From: Manis javanica
Taxonomy: Eukaryota; Chordata; Mammalia; Pholidota; Manidae
Assembly: GCF_040802235.1 (NCBI RefSeq)
Contig: NC_133157.1
Coordinates: 29,033,501 to 29,097,500 of the forward strand
DNA length: 64,000 nt
Direction: 5' to 3'
Under the pieces are notes generated by a model. It saw only the letters and a program-made list of their open reading frames with translations. It was not told where the DNA came from and did no database searches. Below, piece after piece: positions 1 through 12,930 of this stretch (its first letter is position 1; each line of letters starts with the position of its first letter). Position numbers and translations under genes: made by a program.

Positions 1-1180
1 AACAGGTATCTGAGAAACCTGCCTGATATGACCATTCATCTTCCTCAAGTGCCAGTAGGTATGTGGGTGGGAGACAGGGAAGCCAAGAAGGGACAAGGTT
101 GTGGGGACATTCAGAGCAGGGAGCACCCATAAAACATTCAAGTCAAACTCTTTGAAGGTGGCATGGAAGTTAGAAACTCCTCAGACACAATGGAAAGGAA
201 AGGGTAGACTCAGTCCAGCGCCAGGAATTGGACTCTAGTTCAGTCAGAATGAGAACAGGCAGCGAATCAGGAAGAGGAAGTGGCAGAGTTGGAACTACAA
301 GCCTCACTTTTATGAGCGAGAGGGTATTAGGCAAGCTTAAGTGCAAAGGACAAAAGGATTTAGCTCTTAAACCGAGAGGAGAATGACCGTGATCCGGAGT
401 GACCAGACTGAAGCCACCGCCCTCTTGAATGTGTGCCCTGTTGCTTTGTGCCACAGACGCGACATGCAGCAGGCACTCTGAATTCAGGATGTGACACTAA
501 GGATCTGCTCATCCCAGTGGAGACCAGAGTTCAAAGACACGGATCACTTTTATAAGGTATCTGACCAATGGACACCCAGCACATTACCTAGTTTCTTCTC
601 TTCAAAGAAACAATCCCCTCTCAGTTGATAAATGTAAACATTAAAATGGATTTTAAAGGTATAAATACTAAGAGGCTTCTATAACTAGTTAAAATAAAAT
701 TGACATTAGTAAAAGAACAAGGGATTTTATTTGTTTTCCTAAACCATGGCGTTGGAATCATGAATTCTTCCTGAACTAAGATAACCACAATGAAAAGTTT
801 ATGTCCATGCCCTTCTCCGGCCACTTCTAGTCTAGGCTTTGCTTTTGCAGAAGGTATCTTTCATTTACTTTTCAAAATTCTGTCTGAATTTAAGTTTGAC
901 ATATCCTCTGAATGATTTCTAGACTCATTCTGGTATTGTGACATTTCACAGTTTGACATATTTGTATGTTATTGAAATCTTGCTGGGATCTTCCATGAGT
1001 TCAGTTTTACTTGTAGGATTAATATTGAGTATCTGATCTCTGCTATTATAAAATTATAGCAGCAGCATAAATTGTAACAGCCCAGATTTTGTTGGGAAGA
1101 GTAAGGCAAGGTGCAGGGGTGGGAGATTGGTGAGAGGAAGGCAGCGACAGTGTGAGGCAGGACAGGAAGCAGGCTGTGGG

Positions 1181-1318
1181 AAAAGCCCTGAACCTGGAGT
1201 CAAAGATCCGTGATTGAGACAAATATCACCACTTATCAGCTAGCCAAGTCACTGAACTTCCTTTCTTACATTTGTAAAATAACTGTGGGGATTACAAAGC
1301 TAATGTGTGTGAAATTTC
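1181..1318 (+). repeat. MIR SINE fragment
   Basis: The order of motifs follows MIR on the + strand: a 'gtcaaagatccgtg' segment, then 'cactgaacttcctttcttacatttgtaaaat', equivalent to the 'tcagtttcctcatctgtaaaat' core. It is strongly diverged. Confidence 0.7.
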
Positions 1319-1324
1319 CCCATA

Positions 1325-1545
1325 ATAATAGCCAACACTTTTGCATGCATACTATGTGCCAGGAACTCAGCTAAGTGCATTATATGGATCATTTCATTTA
1401 ATCCTCACAACAGCCCTCTGAGTTAGGAATTATTGGTTGCATCATTTGACAGATCAACAGCTTGGAGAAGTCAAATAATTTGCCCAAAGCTACACTGCTT
1501 GTAAGTGTAGGAAGTGGGGTTTCCAGCTCAGCACTAACTCCAAAA
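1325..1545 (-). repeat. MIR SINE
   Basis: The segment reads as reverse-strand MIR: 'actatgtgccaggaactcag', 'tttaatcctcacaacagccc', then 'tttgcccaaagctacactgc' and a terminal 'ccagctcagcactaactcc'. It lies tail to tail with the preceding + strand MIR. Confidence 0.88.
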
Positions 1546-1689
1546 TTAAACTTAATCACTGTTTTATCTACTACTTTCTTCTATGTTTTATTGGCTCCTA
1601 ATACGCATATCAGCACAAAATAACTTTTCGCTGTTGTGCTAACTCTGACTCTCTAGAGTTCTGTTTGACAAGGATTTTTCTTGATAGAC

Positions 1690-1920
1690 CACTTATTGCT
1701 CAATAAAATATTGTGCTAAATGTTTTTACATATGTTTTCATTTAATCCTCAGAACAACCTTATGTTATAGCATTATCCCTATTTTACAGAGGAGGAAAAT
1801 GAAGCATAGAAGAGTTCATTGAATTCCCCAGTATCTCCCCAGCTAGTAATGTGAAAACAATGATTTGAACCCAAGTTGACCTAGCTCTGGGATCCATTCA
1901 CCTAAGGACAATGCTATATG
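1690..1920 (-). repeat. MIR SINE
   Basis: Reverse-strand MIR features are present: 'tttaatcctcagaacaacct', 'ccctattttacagaggagga', 'ccccagctagtaatgtg' and 'tgatttgaacccaagttgac'. Confidence 0.87.
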
Positions 1921-2519
1921 AAGTCACATCCTACTCAGCAGGGAACTTCTAAAGTCAGTATATAAAAAGCAAAAGTTGCATATAATCAAAACTACCACTA
2001 AAAATCCCTTTAACACAGATCAACTACCATAGAGGGAATATTCTATACTCTGTTGGGGACCAATAAATTCAACGCCAGAGATTTTTTCCTCCAGGATTGG
2101 AACAGATTGCTATTTCTTCAGTTCAATACAGATGAAATAGTGTATGTTTAGAGGCCATGTTTTGAAAAGCAACTGTCTTTAACATAAGAAGCATGCCCAG
2201 CTCGATAAAGTGTTCATATTATAAGGAGTAAATGGAAACTGAAGCCAACTGACTGAATAGCAAAATAATACTTCCCATTTCACACTCTCTTCCAGACATA
2301 TAGACGTTGAACAAAATGGCTCCCTGCGCTATAAATTTTTACTTTTTTATTTTTCTTTTGAGTGCATGTGAATCTACTACATGCTGTGAGGCCACCTCAA
2401 GGGCTGGGGGAAATAACAAAATCATTAACCACTAATGTAGGTTCTGAGTATGAGAGTGTCAGTTTTTGCCACAGCTGTAGTAAGGACTAAAGTATTAACT
2501 AAATCTGAAGCCCACTCTT

Positions 2520-2720
2520 CCTCTTGTACCCATATAGCTTATACTTCTCCTTTGTAATATTTAACATACTTTTCTTATTTGACTGTACATCCCCAAAGGC
2601 AGGAACAATGACTATCCTGCTAACCACTTCATCCCAGGGTCCAACAGAATAGCTGGAACACAATGGCTCTACTCAAAAAAATTTTATCGAATAATGAATG
2701 AATAAACAAATAAATTATTA
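2520..2720 (+). repeat. L2 LINE 3' end
   Basis: The 3' terminal pattern of L2 is seen: 'aaaggcaggaacaatgacta', a 'gaatagctggaacacaatgg' block and a final 'aataatgaatgaataaac'. Confidence 0.75.
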
Positions 2721-2909
2721 TTTCCTCTTTAAAGTTAGAATCTTGCTGCATTGTCAGAAGAACCTGTGTTATGTCATGGAATCAAGCTTCACTTGGTTTG
2801 ACCCTTTCATCCACAAGACGTAGAGAACATACTCATTTACACTTCCTGCCCCTCTACCTATCAAATATATTCAGCACTTTGTCACAGAATATGTTCAGTA
2901 AAGGTAAGA

Positions 2910-3240
2910 GAATGGACTCAGCAGTCAAATTACTGGAGTTTGTATGCCTTGGAATTTCTGTAACCTTTCCAAAAGCCCCAGTTTCCTCATCTGTACAATT
3001 GGCAAAACAATGATTGTAACATTTCTCAAATATAAATTATATGACAGGCTCTGTTCTAAATGCTTTATATGATTAGGCTTTATTTAACACTCCCAGACAC
3101 CCTGTGATATAGCATCAGTAAGTTTAAGGATCTGGTTCTGGGTTGTGCAGCTAGGAAGCAGGAAGCTGAGCTGGCACTTTAACCAAGGGCTTTGACCCCA
3201 TAGTCTGTGTTTGTGACCAGGGCTCTATCTTGCCTTACAG
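2910..3240. repeat. Two MIR fragments in opposite orientation
   Basis: A + strand MIR piece (2910-3020, with 'ccccagtttcctcatctgta') is followed directly by a - strand piece (about 3030-3240, with 'aacactcccagacaccctgt' and 'gctaggaagcaggaagctga'). The pair repeats the inverted arrangement at 1181-1545. Confidence 0.7.
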
Positions 3241-3297
3241 TGTGGTCATGATTAAAGCAGCCAGCCCTATAAAGCACAGGGTCCAATACAGAAAGAG

Positions 3298-3440
3298 GTC
3301 TCAATAAATAATGATTTATTATTAGTAATAATTATATTAATAGTATTACTAAATTAATAATGATAATTTATTCATTAATAATATAATTTTATTGTATTAT
3401 ATATGTCATATGACATACAAGATGATGTCTATTATAATAT
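3298..3440. repeat. AT-rich low-complexity tract
   Basis: The stretch is made almost only of A and T in TAAT/ATTA units ('attattagtaataattatat'). It is probably a degenerate simple repeat after a SINE or LINE tail. Confidence 0.8.
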
Positions 3441-5146
3441 ATTTGCATCTGCTGCATTCAACAGAGCATTGTAACTACAGGGAGCATGGGCAACCCACCC
3501 TCACCCCACTTCAGAACAGAGATCTTATTATTCCAGTTCCCAGGATTGTTGGTGACTGATAACTCATGACTGAGTCAGTCTTTGGGAAAGCCTGTGAAAA
3601 GGGGAGGAATCTTGCCCAAGTTTCACACCCTCTCAAGGAAGCCCTCTTCCGGTATCTGGTTGATCCGGGAAGGTTGGGAGCATAGGAGCAAAGGCCCTGC
3701 CCCCTTGCCTCAATTTGGGACAACCCTAAAAGGCCAGCCCTGCTCCAGAGTTCCCAGTGGAGTCTGCTAAGCCCTCTGCTGCAACTAAATTATCTGCCCC
3801 TCTACCCAATTTTGTATCCCTTGTCCCCTAGCCTCCCGTGGTGCTGCTCTTGAGAACACTCTCCAGGAAACTTTTTGCATTCAAATCTTCATGCCAGAGT
3901 CTATTTCTGGAGAACATGGTCTAAGACCATAAGAGAAGATTCCACAGCATCCCACAGCTTCCTGAAACCACAGGATGCTCCACAGGTGCGTGGTTTCTCA
4001 GGAGAATTGTGTCCCAGATCTCTTACCCACTGTGGAGAATGGGAACTGTCCCATGATGAGCCCACTCTGTTTCTGGTATCATCTTTCTGTGTTTGTTACA
4101 TTCCTACTCAAACATTTATTCCTGATATACACCTTTCTCTACTCTCCTAATTTCATATCGAATTTCTCATAAACTTTTTCATCAAAAAGCTGATGATAAA
4201 GATATATAATATTACTTAGCAAGTATAGTCAGTTCATCTACTATATTGAAAATAAATCAAACACTCCAATGTGTCAAAATTAGAGTTTCCAAGGAAATGT
4301 AAAATCATATCCGATTTAAAATGTCCTTGCATTTGATTCTTAATTTGGTGCCTAAATTAGACTATCATCCTCAAAGTAATCTTGCTTTGACTGACACACA
4401 AATAAATATCAGCTTTCATGTTTGTAACTTAAAACTAAAGTTATTAACATGAGGTTGGTAATATCTTTCAACTTCCCTATATTGTACTGTAAAAACAGAA
4501 TCTCCATCTCAGAATACTCTTGACTGAGCCCAAGTGAGGCTGCAATTGCATATACTCTGGGTTGGCTGCATGGAGATTCTCTGACCTGGGTCCAGCAGTA
4601 CCCAACCTTGACAGATAATGCAGAGTTATGTGTAGGCTGATGGAATTAACCAAAAAGAAAAAAGGAAAAAGAAACATTCATGATTCTTCAATGCCTGAGA
4701 GTAAACATACAATGACCCACTGTTACTTTTTTGCAGAAGAATTATGTGGGTCACCTGACATGCTTTGGAAAGTGATATTGTCTCATCTGATCATGGATCA
4801 AGTCTGCTTGGGATACTAATTTTTGAGTGAACTTGTAATTAGCATGATTTTGAAGATGAAAAGCCTGTATATTTTTATCTGTATCCAAACACTTCCACAT
4901 ATGACAATAGAGCAAATTTACACTAATGGCTAACTGAACATGTGATGTGCTGAAATGACACTAACAAATCACAAACATAAGAGAAAGAAAAGAGCAAACA
5001 CAAGCTGTCAGCCCAAGACTGCAATCCACGGAGGCAATGTGGCATGTGTGCCCGTGAAGAAATGCCCACAGTCCTGCATTTGGAGCTATCTTTCAGCCTA
5101 TTTAAATTTAAACTGAGGGATACAGGAATATTTTACAGAGGGTTTG

Positions 5147-5460
5147 CTATGGTCTGAATGTTTGTGTCCTCCCCTCAGATTCATAAGTTGGAAACCTAAC
5201 CACCAAAGGTAAAGGTATTAGTAAGAGGGGCCTTTGAGAGGTGAATAGGTTATGAAGGTGGAGCCCTCACGAATGGGATCAGTGCCCTTATAAAAGTAAC
5301 CCCACAGGGATCCGTGGCCTCAAACCTACCACCCAGAAGAGGGCCCTCACGCGGCCATGCTGGCTCTCTGGTCTTGGATTTCCAGTATCCATCCGTGAGA
5401 GAATAAAATAAATTTCTGTTGTTTACAAGCCACCCAGGGGCATCTTGTTGCAGCAGGTGG
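5147..5460 (+). mobile_element. MLT1-type MaLR LTR (solo)
   Basis: Characteristic pieces appear in order: 'tatggtctgaatgtttgtgt', 'ggggcctttgagaggtgaat', 'ggagccctcacgaatgggat', 'gcccttataaaagtaacccc', 'ttggatttccagtatccatc' and 'aaatttctgttgtttacaag'. The internal AATAAA before the end is the usual LTR polyadenylation signal. No internal retroviral region or second LTR is next to it, so it is a solo LTR of an ancient ERVL-MaLR element with no coding capacity. Confidence 0.85.
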
Positions 5461-7546
5461 ATGGACTTAGATGGGTTCTCACATCTAAAGATGTCTTCTC
5501 TAAGCACTCACAGACGTCTCCTCCACAGCAGGAGTACTCTACGTTTTCCCAAAATAAACAAGTGAAGCTTTCCTCCATTTCCTTATTAGGGAAAGGAAAT
5601 GTCAATCATGTATACAGGACTCAAGGTTTCTTGAAAGAAACTATTTCCTCAAAGCAATGCCTGTGAGGAAGTTCACAGAATCAGAAAAGTGGATGATTCA
5701 AAGGGCAGGATTCTACCACAGCAACTAACAGGAATCCTTCTCTTTGCACAGTCCAGCCTCCCCAGCTGTGATGACTGCCCATTCCTGCACAGAACTGGCC
5801 ATAATGAGCAGTTTTATTGTCATTGGCAGTGGCCTTTATGATTCAGATGTTCCCAGTTCCTCAGTTAGGTTTTCCAGAGCTGCTAAACAATCTGTCCGTA
5901 TTACCTGCCATTGACAGGGTGGTGGGGAGATGGGACAGAGGTGCCTGACTGGAACTGCATGTGCTTTTGTTATTCTTGACTGCTGTGGGTCTAGAGGGCC
6001 CTGTGCTTGGGATTAACTATGTACCAAGTTTCTGAGTTTTTAAACATATAATGTTTTCAGCTCAGGCCCAAATTTAAATAATGATGAACTAGATTGCTTT
6101 ACCTTTTTTTTTTTCAGATCTTAGAAAACTTTGCAAAGACACAAATTAGATGTTATTTTAGACAGCAGATAACTCTTAACTACCAACATTCAGATGGATG
6201 TAAATAATTCAGAAACAAGTGGTTTGAGTGAATCTTAGAATATTTATGAATGTATAAATTATGAGAAAAATAAAAGGAAGATGGTAGTTCTTAAAGAAAC
6301 CCAAGCTTTTTCTGTAAATTGTTTCCAAAAGAATTGCTAACAGGGAATTTTATATAAGCACAACTAAGTTACTAGATAGAAGAGAAAAACTTCAACCTCA
6401 CTTCCAGCAAATGCTTTAGCTAAGTTTATTGTTGCAAGTAAAATAAAAGGCAAGTACATAATACTAAATATAATTTATTGTGTGCAATTCTTAAAGGGAA
6501 TAAATTAATGCCATCTAAGTGTATAGGTTAGTGGCGATTCCATGAACTTATCTTTGCCTTCCATTGCATTTTACTGAAATGCAGGAATATTCTCAAAGAC
6601 TTTTGAGTTAAGTAACATTCCCTGTATCCTGAAGCCCTATACTTTTCAGAGTATTTTTGTTGGTTTTTAAAATGGTATATAGAATTTATTTTTAGTCAGT
6701 ACTATTAACAGTTAATACTGAGTGTGTGGTATGTACCAACATGACAGTTCAGTAGCTCAGAAATCTGGGCCTTCCTTCCTCCTCAGATGCTAGGTCCTGG
6801 TGTTGATGTTTGACCCATTCCTTCCACTCTACACACCACTTAGGTTAACTTTCTCTTTATGAATTTTCCAAAATCACCAGTAACACTCCCATCTCTTGGC
6901 ACCTTAACATAAACATGTACTGGCACATTTCGACCTTAGCTTAGGTCCCAGCTGTGGCTGAGTCTATTTGGCCATAGTCATAAGCTCATATGCATGACAG
7001 AAGGGAAAAACAGGGATTGACATTTTGGAAAAACTTTCTACATTTGCAGGCACTGCCCTGAGCCGTTTCTACTAGATGTTTCTTTGTCTTGTTTGTTGTG
7101 GATGGGGATTTTTGTTTTGTTGCTGTTCTATTGTTTTGTATCTTTCGTTTTTGTTATGAATCGCTTTTATACTCTTGCAGACCAGGGTTAGGGGTAGGAG
7201 GGAGGGCTGAAGCTGAAACCTCTAGTGGCCCCTGCCAACATCAGTCCAAGTGTGTGGCACATGTATTCTTCTGATTGTTGGAATGCAGGTTAAATGTACT
7301 TAATTCACCTAGTTCATTGTAAGTAGGAAAGTCTGAATTTTTATTACACATCTATTTGGTATCATAAGTAAATTTGGGGTGGTATCAAAGAGTTAAGTTT
7401 ATATGTATCATCCAAGGAAGAGTGGATCCCATTATTTCTTTATACACACAATCAGAACTGTTTTTCTGGGCTCAAAGATTCACTTAATAAAACAAAGACA
7501 TGACAGAAATGCAATATAGTGCATTCAAGACAGTAAATACCAATGA

Positions 7547-7580
<34 letters not shown>

Positions 7581-7591
7581 CGTGTGTGTGT
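7547..7591. repeat. (TG)n-(CG)n-(TG)n microsatellite
   Basis: A 45-base alternating purine-pyrimidine run consists of TG units, an uninterrupted GCGCGCGCGCG core at 7572-7582, then TG units again. Alternating TG/CG is the classic sequence able to adopt Z-DNA. Confidence 0.97.
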
Positions 7592-8199
7592 TGAAAAAAT
7601 TACCAGCACCAAAACTATTTCCCTGAGCAATCCTTTTATGGGTCCAAGATAATCTAGAACACACAAATTAATCTGGCTAAAAGAACTTTAGAAAATAATA
7701 AATATCTCATGAAGCCAAAAGACAACATGAAAAATAATTATATGATGCCTTAAGCCCATTTCAAAGGAGTGTCATTTGACTCAGGTTTCTCTAGCTGATA
7801 GAAGTCTTTGCTCATGATGGAAGCTTTCAATGTACATATTTCAGGGACTTGTCTTCTTTTTAAAATCCATGATACAGCAGCACCCATTAGAAGTATACAT
7901 ATTTCCATTCATTAAGATGTGCTGGAATGAAAATTGCCACCTGTGTATGAAAAGGCCCAGTGTTCCTAATATTTTATTCCATGATTAGAATGAAAACCAT
8001 GGTGGCTAAGAAAACTGTGGAAATTCAGAGCAGCAAGGATGCTCTGAAAGAAAAGAAACCCATAGCTATTGCAAATGTATGACCGTTGAAGCTATTTCGC
8101 TTTAAAATAATGTCAAATCCCAGAGTGAATAGATAGCAATCTGTCTATCCAGTTTATTCCGTATCCTGTCTTAACTTGAAGGACGTGCTTACTCTAAGC

Positions 8200-8665
8200 A
8201 TAGAACTTCCACCCTACTAGGTAGACACTACACCAAGCACTTTACCTGCATTTTCTCACTTAATCATCACAATGACCCTATAAATGTTTCCCCCCATTTT
8301 ATAAATGAAGGAACTGAAACCTAGAATTGTCATGAAGCAGGTAAATCAGGAGGCAAAAATAAGTCTGACTGATCTAGAACCTAGAACCTGCTATGTTGAC
8401 ATTCCAAGTTGGCGGACAATTAGATGTCACTTTTCCACATTGCAAAGCAGGATGCAGTGAAGGTAAAGAGATTAAGGAATCTGAATAGAGAACACCTACA
8501 TTTAAATAGTGAGATGCTGGCAAAGGCACTTAACCTCTGAAGTCTCGATATCCTCTTCCGCAAAGTGGACACGATGAGAAAATAATTATCTCAAAGTTTT
8601 TGTATGAATCAAATGAAATAATGAATGCAAATGCACTTTATAAATATATGAGATGTTGTATGGAT
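8200..8665. repeat. Two MIR SINEs in opposite orientation
   Basis: A - strand MIR (about 8205-8400: 'ctcacttaatcatcacaatg', 'ccattttataaatgaaggaa') is followed after about 65 bases by a + strand MIR (about 8465-8660: 'cacttaacctctgaagtctc', 'gaatcaaatgaaataatgaa'). Confidence 0.8.
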
Positions 8666-9298
8666 CTTATTATTATCATTATTTCCCAAGGTTTGTTCCC
8701 TCTCTTCTGATAATCTCTTTAAATCTGCTGAGGTACAGGAATCAGGCTTGTGAGAGCACTCCCTCTAAAAGTTGAAAGTGTTTTTCTATAAATGAAATGT
8801 GTAAATTTGAGAGCATTGGCACTCCAATGCTTTTTGGCTCCTTAGATATGTATATGCTTATTTTCTGGGTCATAAATATGTTTCAAATATGAGAGATAAC
8901 AGTAATTACTTGCTAAATTAGTTATAACTTTAATTTGCATCTCACTTTTTCACACTTAAAGGGAGGTGCTACTAATTTAAAAGAAATGATATCCATTATT
9001 TCATATTAATATTTCTCTGATCTTTTTCAATTTCTGTCAATGTATAAATGAAGACTTTATATACAGAATTGTAATCAAAGTGTATACAATCCATATTTTA
9101 TTTCTTCTCATATTTTTAGGTGATTTTACCAAAAGCCAAAGTTGTTTTGTTCATCATTTTTGCTGGCTGAATGAAATAACATAGAATTAATATGCTATAA
9201 ATAACTTAATAATACACCTATTGGTAAATACTTGTGTTGCTTTCCAGATTTCTACAGTGTTTCAGTTATGCTACAAAATACCCTTTTACTTACACTTT

Positions 9299-9362
9299 CC
9301 AGCTTTCCTTCCTTTCTTCCTTCTTTGTTTTTCATTTTCATTTTTTCTTTTTCCTTTTCTGC
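9299..9362. repeat. Polypyrimidine tract
   Basis: About 60 bases are nearly all C and T ('ttccttcctttcttccttct'), a low-complexity CT/T-rich run. Confidence 0.8.
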
Positions 9363-10139
9363 TACTAATTTTCATGAAGCAGATCATTTTATCATAAAAG
9401 ATGAACAGTTGTGTGGCCCTCCATATGCATTGATAGCTTGATTTTATAATCAGTGAAAGAGTATTCCTGTTTCTTCAAAGCATTAACAATAGAGCCTTAA
9501 ATAGTTCGATCTATGTATTTTAATTTTTCTATGTGATTTTGCTTAATCTAACTGAACCGTATTAAGTAAAAAGTGAGTCTTCTCAGTGTTGATTTGTAAG
9601 CTTCTAAGAAGCAGTCACTTAATTGCAATAGCATTCTCCACTGTTCTTATGCCTATGGACAAGAATTATATTTTGAAATATCATCTGATATATTTTTCCT
9701 TCTTGATAATTAATTTGTTTTTAATTTTGTGTCTATCCCACCACTAAAACCAGACTGACAGGTTAAGGTTCGTTGCATAATTTAAGGGAGAATAAAGAGG
9801 ATAGAATCATATTTTTGCCTTTTTAGCTCCTGAGTAGATTTTTTGCAAAATTTTAGCAGAGATGATCATTCTTGGAGGCCTTTTTTTCAAGAGCCAGGCT
9901 TGAAAGAGAAATTTTTTGCTTTAGAATTCTAAAATGTTGGAATTCTAAAAATCTGAAAGTTCTAGAGACCAGCCCTTGGAGAGGTCATAAATTTTATTCA
10001 TAGCTGGATTGAGAAAAGTATGCATGCTGCTGTAAGAGTTACTTGAGGGACTAAAAATGTTACCGCCTTACAGGAAAAGGAGATGAGGGGATGTTACTAC
10101 AACTTTTCTGCAGTGGTCCTCTGAGGTGCCCAACTGTCC

Positions 10140-10795
10140 ACCTCACTGTGGGGTTTGTGATGAACAGATTTCAGGGTGATCCCCATAACACCCACTCCTT
10201 ATGTCCACATTCTTAAATAACCTGTCATCTTGAGTGAAGGCAAGACCTGTGACTTGGTTTTAACCAATAGAATATGGCAAGTTAACAGGACAACACTCCC
10301 ATAATTTGGTTAAGTTTTATGCTAAAGGTAATGGGATATCACTCCTGTGATTATGTTTTACATAAGACTCTAACTTACTAGAGTGTCTCCTAGAGAGCTT
10401 AATGAAATAAGCTGCCATGTTGGAGAAGCCCACACTGAAAGGAACTGCAAGAAGTTTCTAGGAATCACTGGTGGTCCTTAGGATCTGAAGGCAGCCAACA
10501 GTTGACAGTCAGCCAAATGTCAGAGCTTTCGGTCCTGTAACACCAGAGAACTGAATTCTGCCAACAACCCAAATGAGCTTGGAAGTAGAATCTTCCCCAG
10601 TTGAGCCTTCAGATGAGAATACAGCCTGGCCGGAAGCTTGATTGCAGCCTGGTGAGAACCTGGGAAGAGGACCCAGGTAAGCCATGTCAGCCTCCTGACC
10701 CACAGAAATTGTAAGATTATATATGTATGTTAATTTAAGTAGCTAAATATGTAGCAATTTGTTATTACTACAAACATAAAACTAATACAAGATTG
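10140..10795 (+). mobile_element. MLT1-group MaLR LTR
   Basis: The sequence follows a MaLR LTR of the MLT1 group: 'ttgagtgaaggcaagacctg', 'aaccaatagaatatggcaag', 'aagctgccatgttggagaag', 'ctgaattctgccaacaaccc', 'cccacagaaattgtaagatt' and a terminal 'aaaactaatac'. It is non-coding and diverged. The exact subfamily is not assigned. Confidence 0.78.
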
Positions 10796-12499
10796 AAATC
10801 CTCAAGTGGGGAAAGGATGGGTTATATGAGCCCCAAATAGGCTAAAAGCATCAGCACAGCAGAAAGAACTGTTCTCTGGCAACCTAATCACCTATGAGAC
10901 TGGAAGCCTTGCAGAGAAGCCCCCAAAGCATTAGAACAGCAGCAGAGGAAAGCGCCTAGATAGAGGACCAAGGGCAGCCTCCTCAAACTCCTTCCTCCCT
11001 AGCATCGCCTGGAAGAGTCTCAGTTCTCACAGGTGCCTAAGAGAGGTGCCAATGTGGCTGAAGCAGCCAATGGCACTTGGTTTTGGAACAAGGTGAACAC
11101 AGAAGGCGTGGATCTCCAAGTTTCAACCGAAGCTGTAGGCCAACATCAGGAGATGCCAGGGAAATGAGAACAGGGAGGGAACTACCCACAAAGCTAACTC
11201 CCTTCACCCAACATCAGGGTAATTCCTAAGTCCACTTTCACCCCAGGAAAGGGAAGGGGAGTTGAGGGGGAGAAGAGAACCCTAAGAGACTGTGTTAAAT
11301 CCACACAGATTCAATTTCCTTAAACTGGCCTATTTAAGTTTTTTCACCATCAATGGAAATGGAAATTTGAAAGCTGAATTCAATTTTAAAGAGAAGTAAA
11401 GTGGCATTTTTACAACCCAAAGTGCCACTTTTTTGGAGACCATAAAACTCAAGCACCCCTATGTTTACTATGAAAAATACAAAATATATATTTATGTGTG
11501 TGTATATGTATATTAACATTACATTTGGGCTTTATTTTATCCTATTAGCCCGAGGCTTTCTGATTTCTGGCATATATTGTATTATCTATTCTCCAACATT
11601 TTTCTGTCAATTCCTTTATACTCAATATCCTTACAAAGAAGCCAATTGCAATTCATGAAATATTTGCCATCTTAAGTTTTATTCCTCCTGTATTTCTAAT
11701 GTTTTATTTGAATGACAAAATTCTCCAACACTAGTGAGATCTCAAAGCAGACACTTCCGTTTGTGTCTGCATTCTATACCAAACATCTATCATGTCCCTA
11801 ACACAGAGCTGTGACATGTGATATGTCAACAGTTATTAAATTATGAGTACTTGCAGCCTTTTTCCTAACTCTGGCCAATAGAGAAGATTCTGGCCTGAAG
11901 TCCTCAGTCTCCTGTTAACTGGATTAGGCCGGGTTCCCTTGAGATTTGCTAAGCAGAACCAGGGGGACAGCTAGGGGCAGAGGAAGACTGGGAGAAAACA
12001 GGCTATGGCTGAGGAAATCTTCAAACGGAAAGGTTTGAGGATTTTAGGGACAATTTAGGATGAAAGAAATGTGGAAGCAGTAGCAATGAATGCAGGAAAT
12101 AAATGGGAAAGATGAAGAAAATTTTAAAGTATCAGTGCAATGTATGTGTCTCACTTCATGCTGTTCGAAAAGTGCAAGTAAAGCACTTACTTTAAGATTA
12201 TTTTGTGACTGGATGCATTCATTTTAACCTTGATACTGCTTATTCTAGGTACTTTATGAGGGTATGGAATTGTGTTACATAAGCACCTGCTGAGTATGTT
12301 CAGTTTCATGATGGTTCAAGATCTTCGTTGTGTCGGGTCATGCAAATAGTGTGAATCTTCATGGTGTAAGGTTATAGAAGTAATATAAATGCTTGGTCTG
12401 AATGTGGGCTCTCCCCAGGAAATACTGTATAGAACCTTGAGGGTTTTTTTCTTGACCCGTGAATCTCTGTTTTATCTGAGAGTAGACAAAATACATCTA

Positions 12500-12930
12500 A
12501 TAACATTTTTTCCAAATAATTTATATTACAGTCTCAGTCACTGTGCTGCATAGCAACTAACAACAACAAAATTCTCCTCAGCAGCATAAACCATAGCATT
12601 TATTTCTCACTCTACAGACTACTGCTCACTGGGGTTCAGCTGATCTAGGCTGGGGTCAGTGGAACTGGCTCCAAGCCACAGTAAAGTCCAGATCTGTTTT
12701 ACATACTTCTCATGGTCTTTGGACCATCAGCTATCAAAGCGTGTTCTTCAGGTGAAAGGTGGGAGCTCAAGAAAACAAGCCCAAATGTGCAAGCACATTT
12801 CGAACCTTTGTTTGCATCATGCTTTGACCGTGTTCCACTGGTCGAAGCAGTAGGTTAGCCAACCCCAAGTCAAGGCCTAGGGTATAAACTCCACCTAGCA
12901 TGAGGTCATGTTACTATTGCAGGGGAATGG
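12500..12930. repeat. Probable ancient interspersed repeat, family not assigned
   Basis: The block begins 'ctgtgctgcatagcaactaa', passes 'catttatttctcactctaca' and 'ggggttcagctgatctaggc', and ends with 'ggcctagggtataaactcca'. This layout is common to a mammalian repeat whose name I cannot settle (LTR or hAT type). It shows no open frame of note. Confidence 0.45.
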
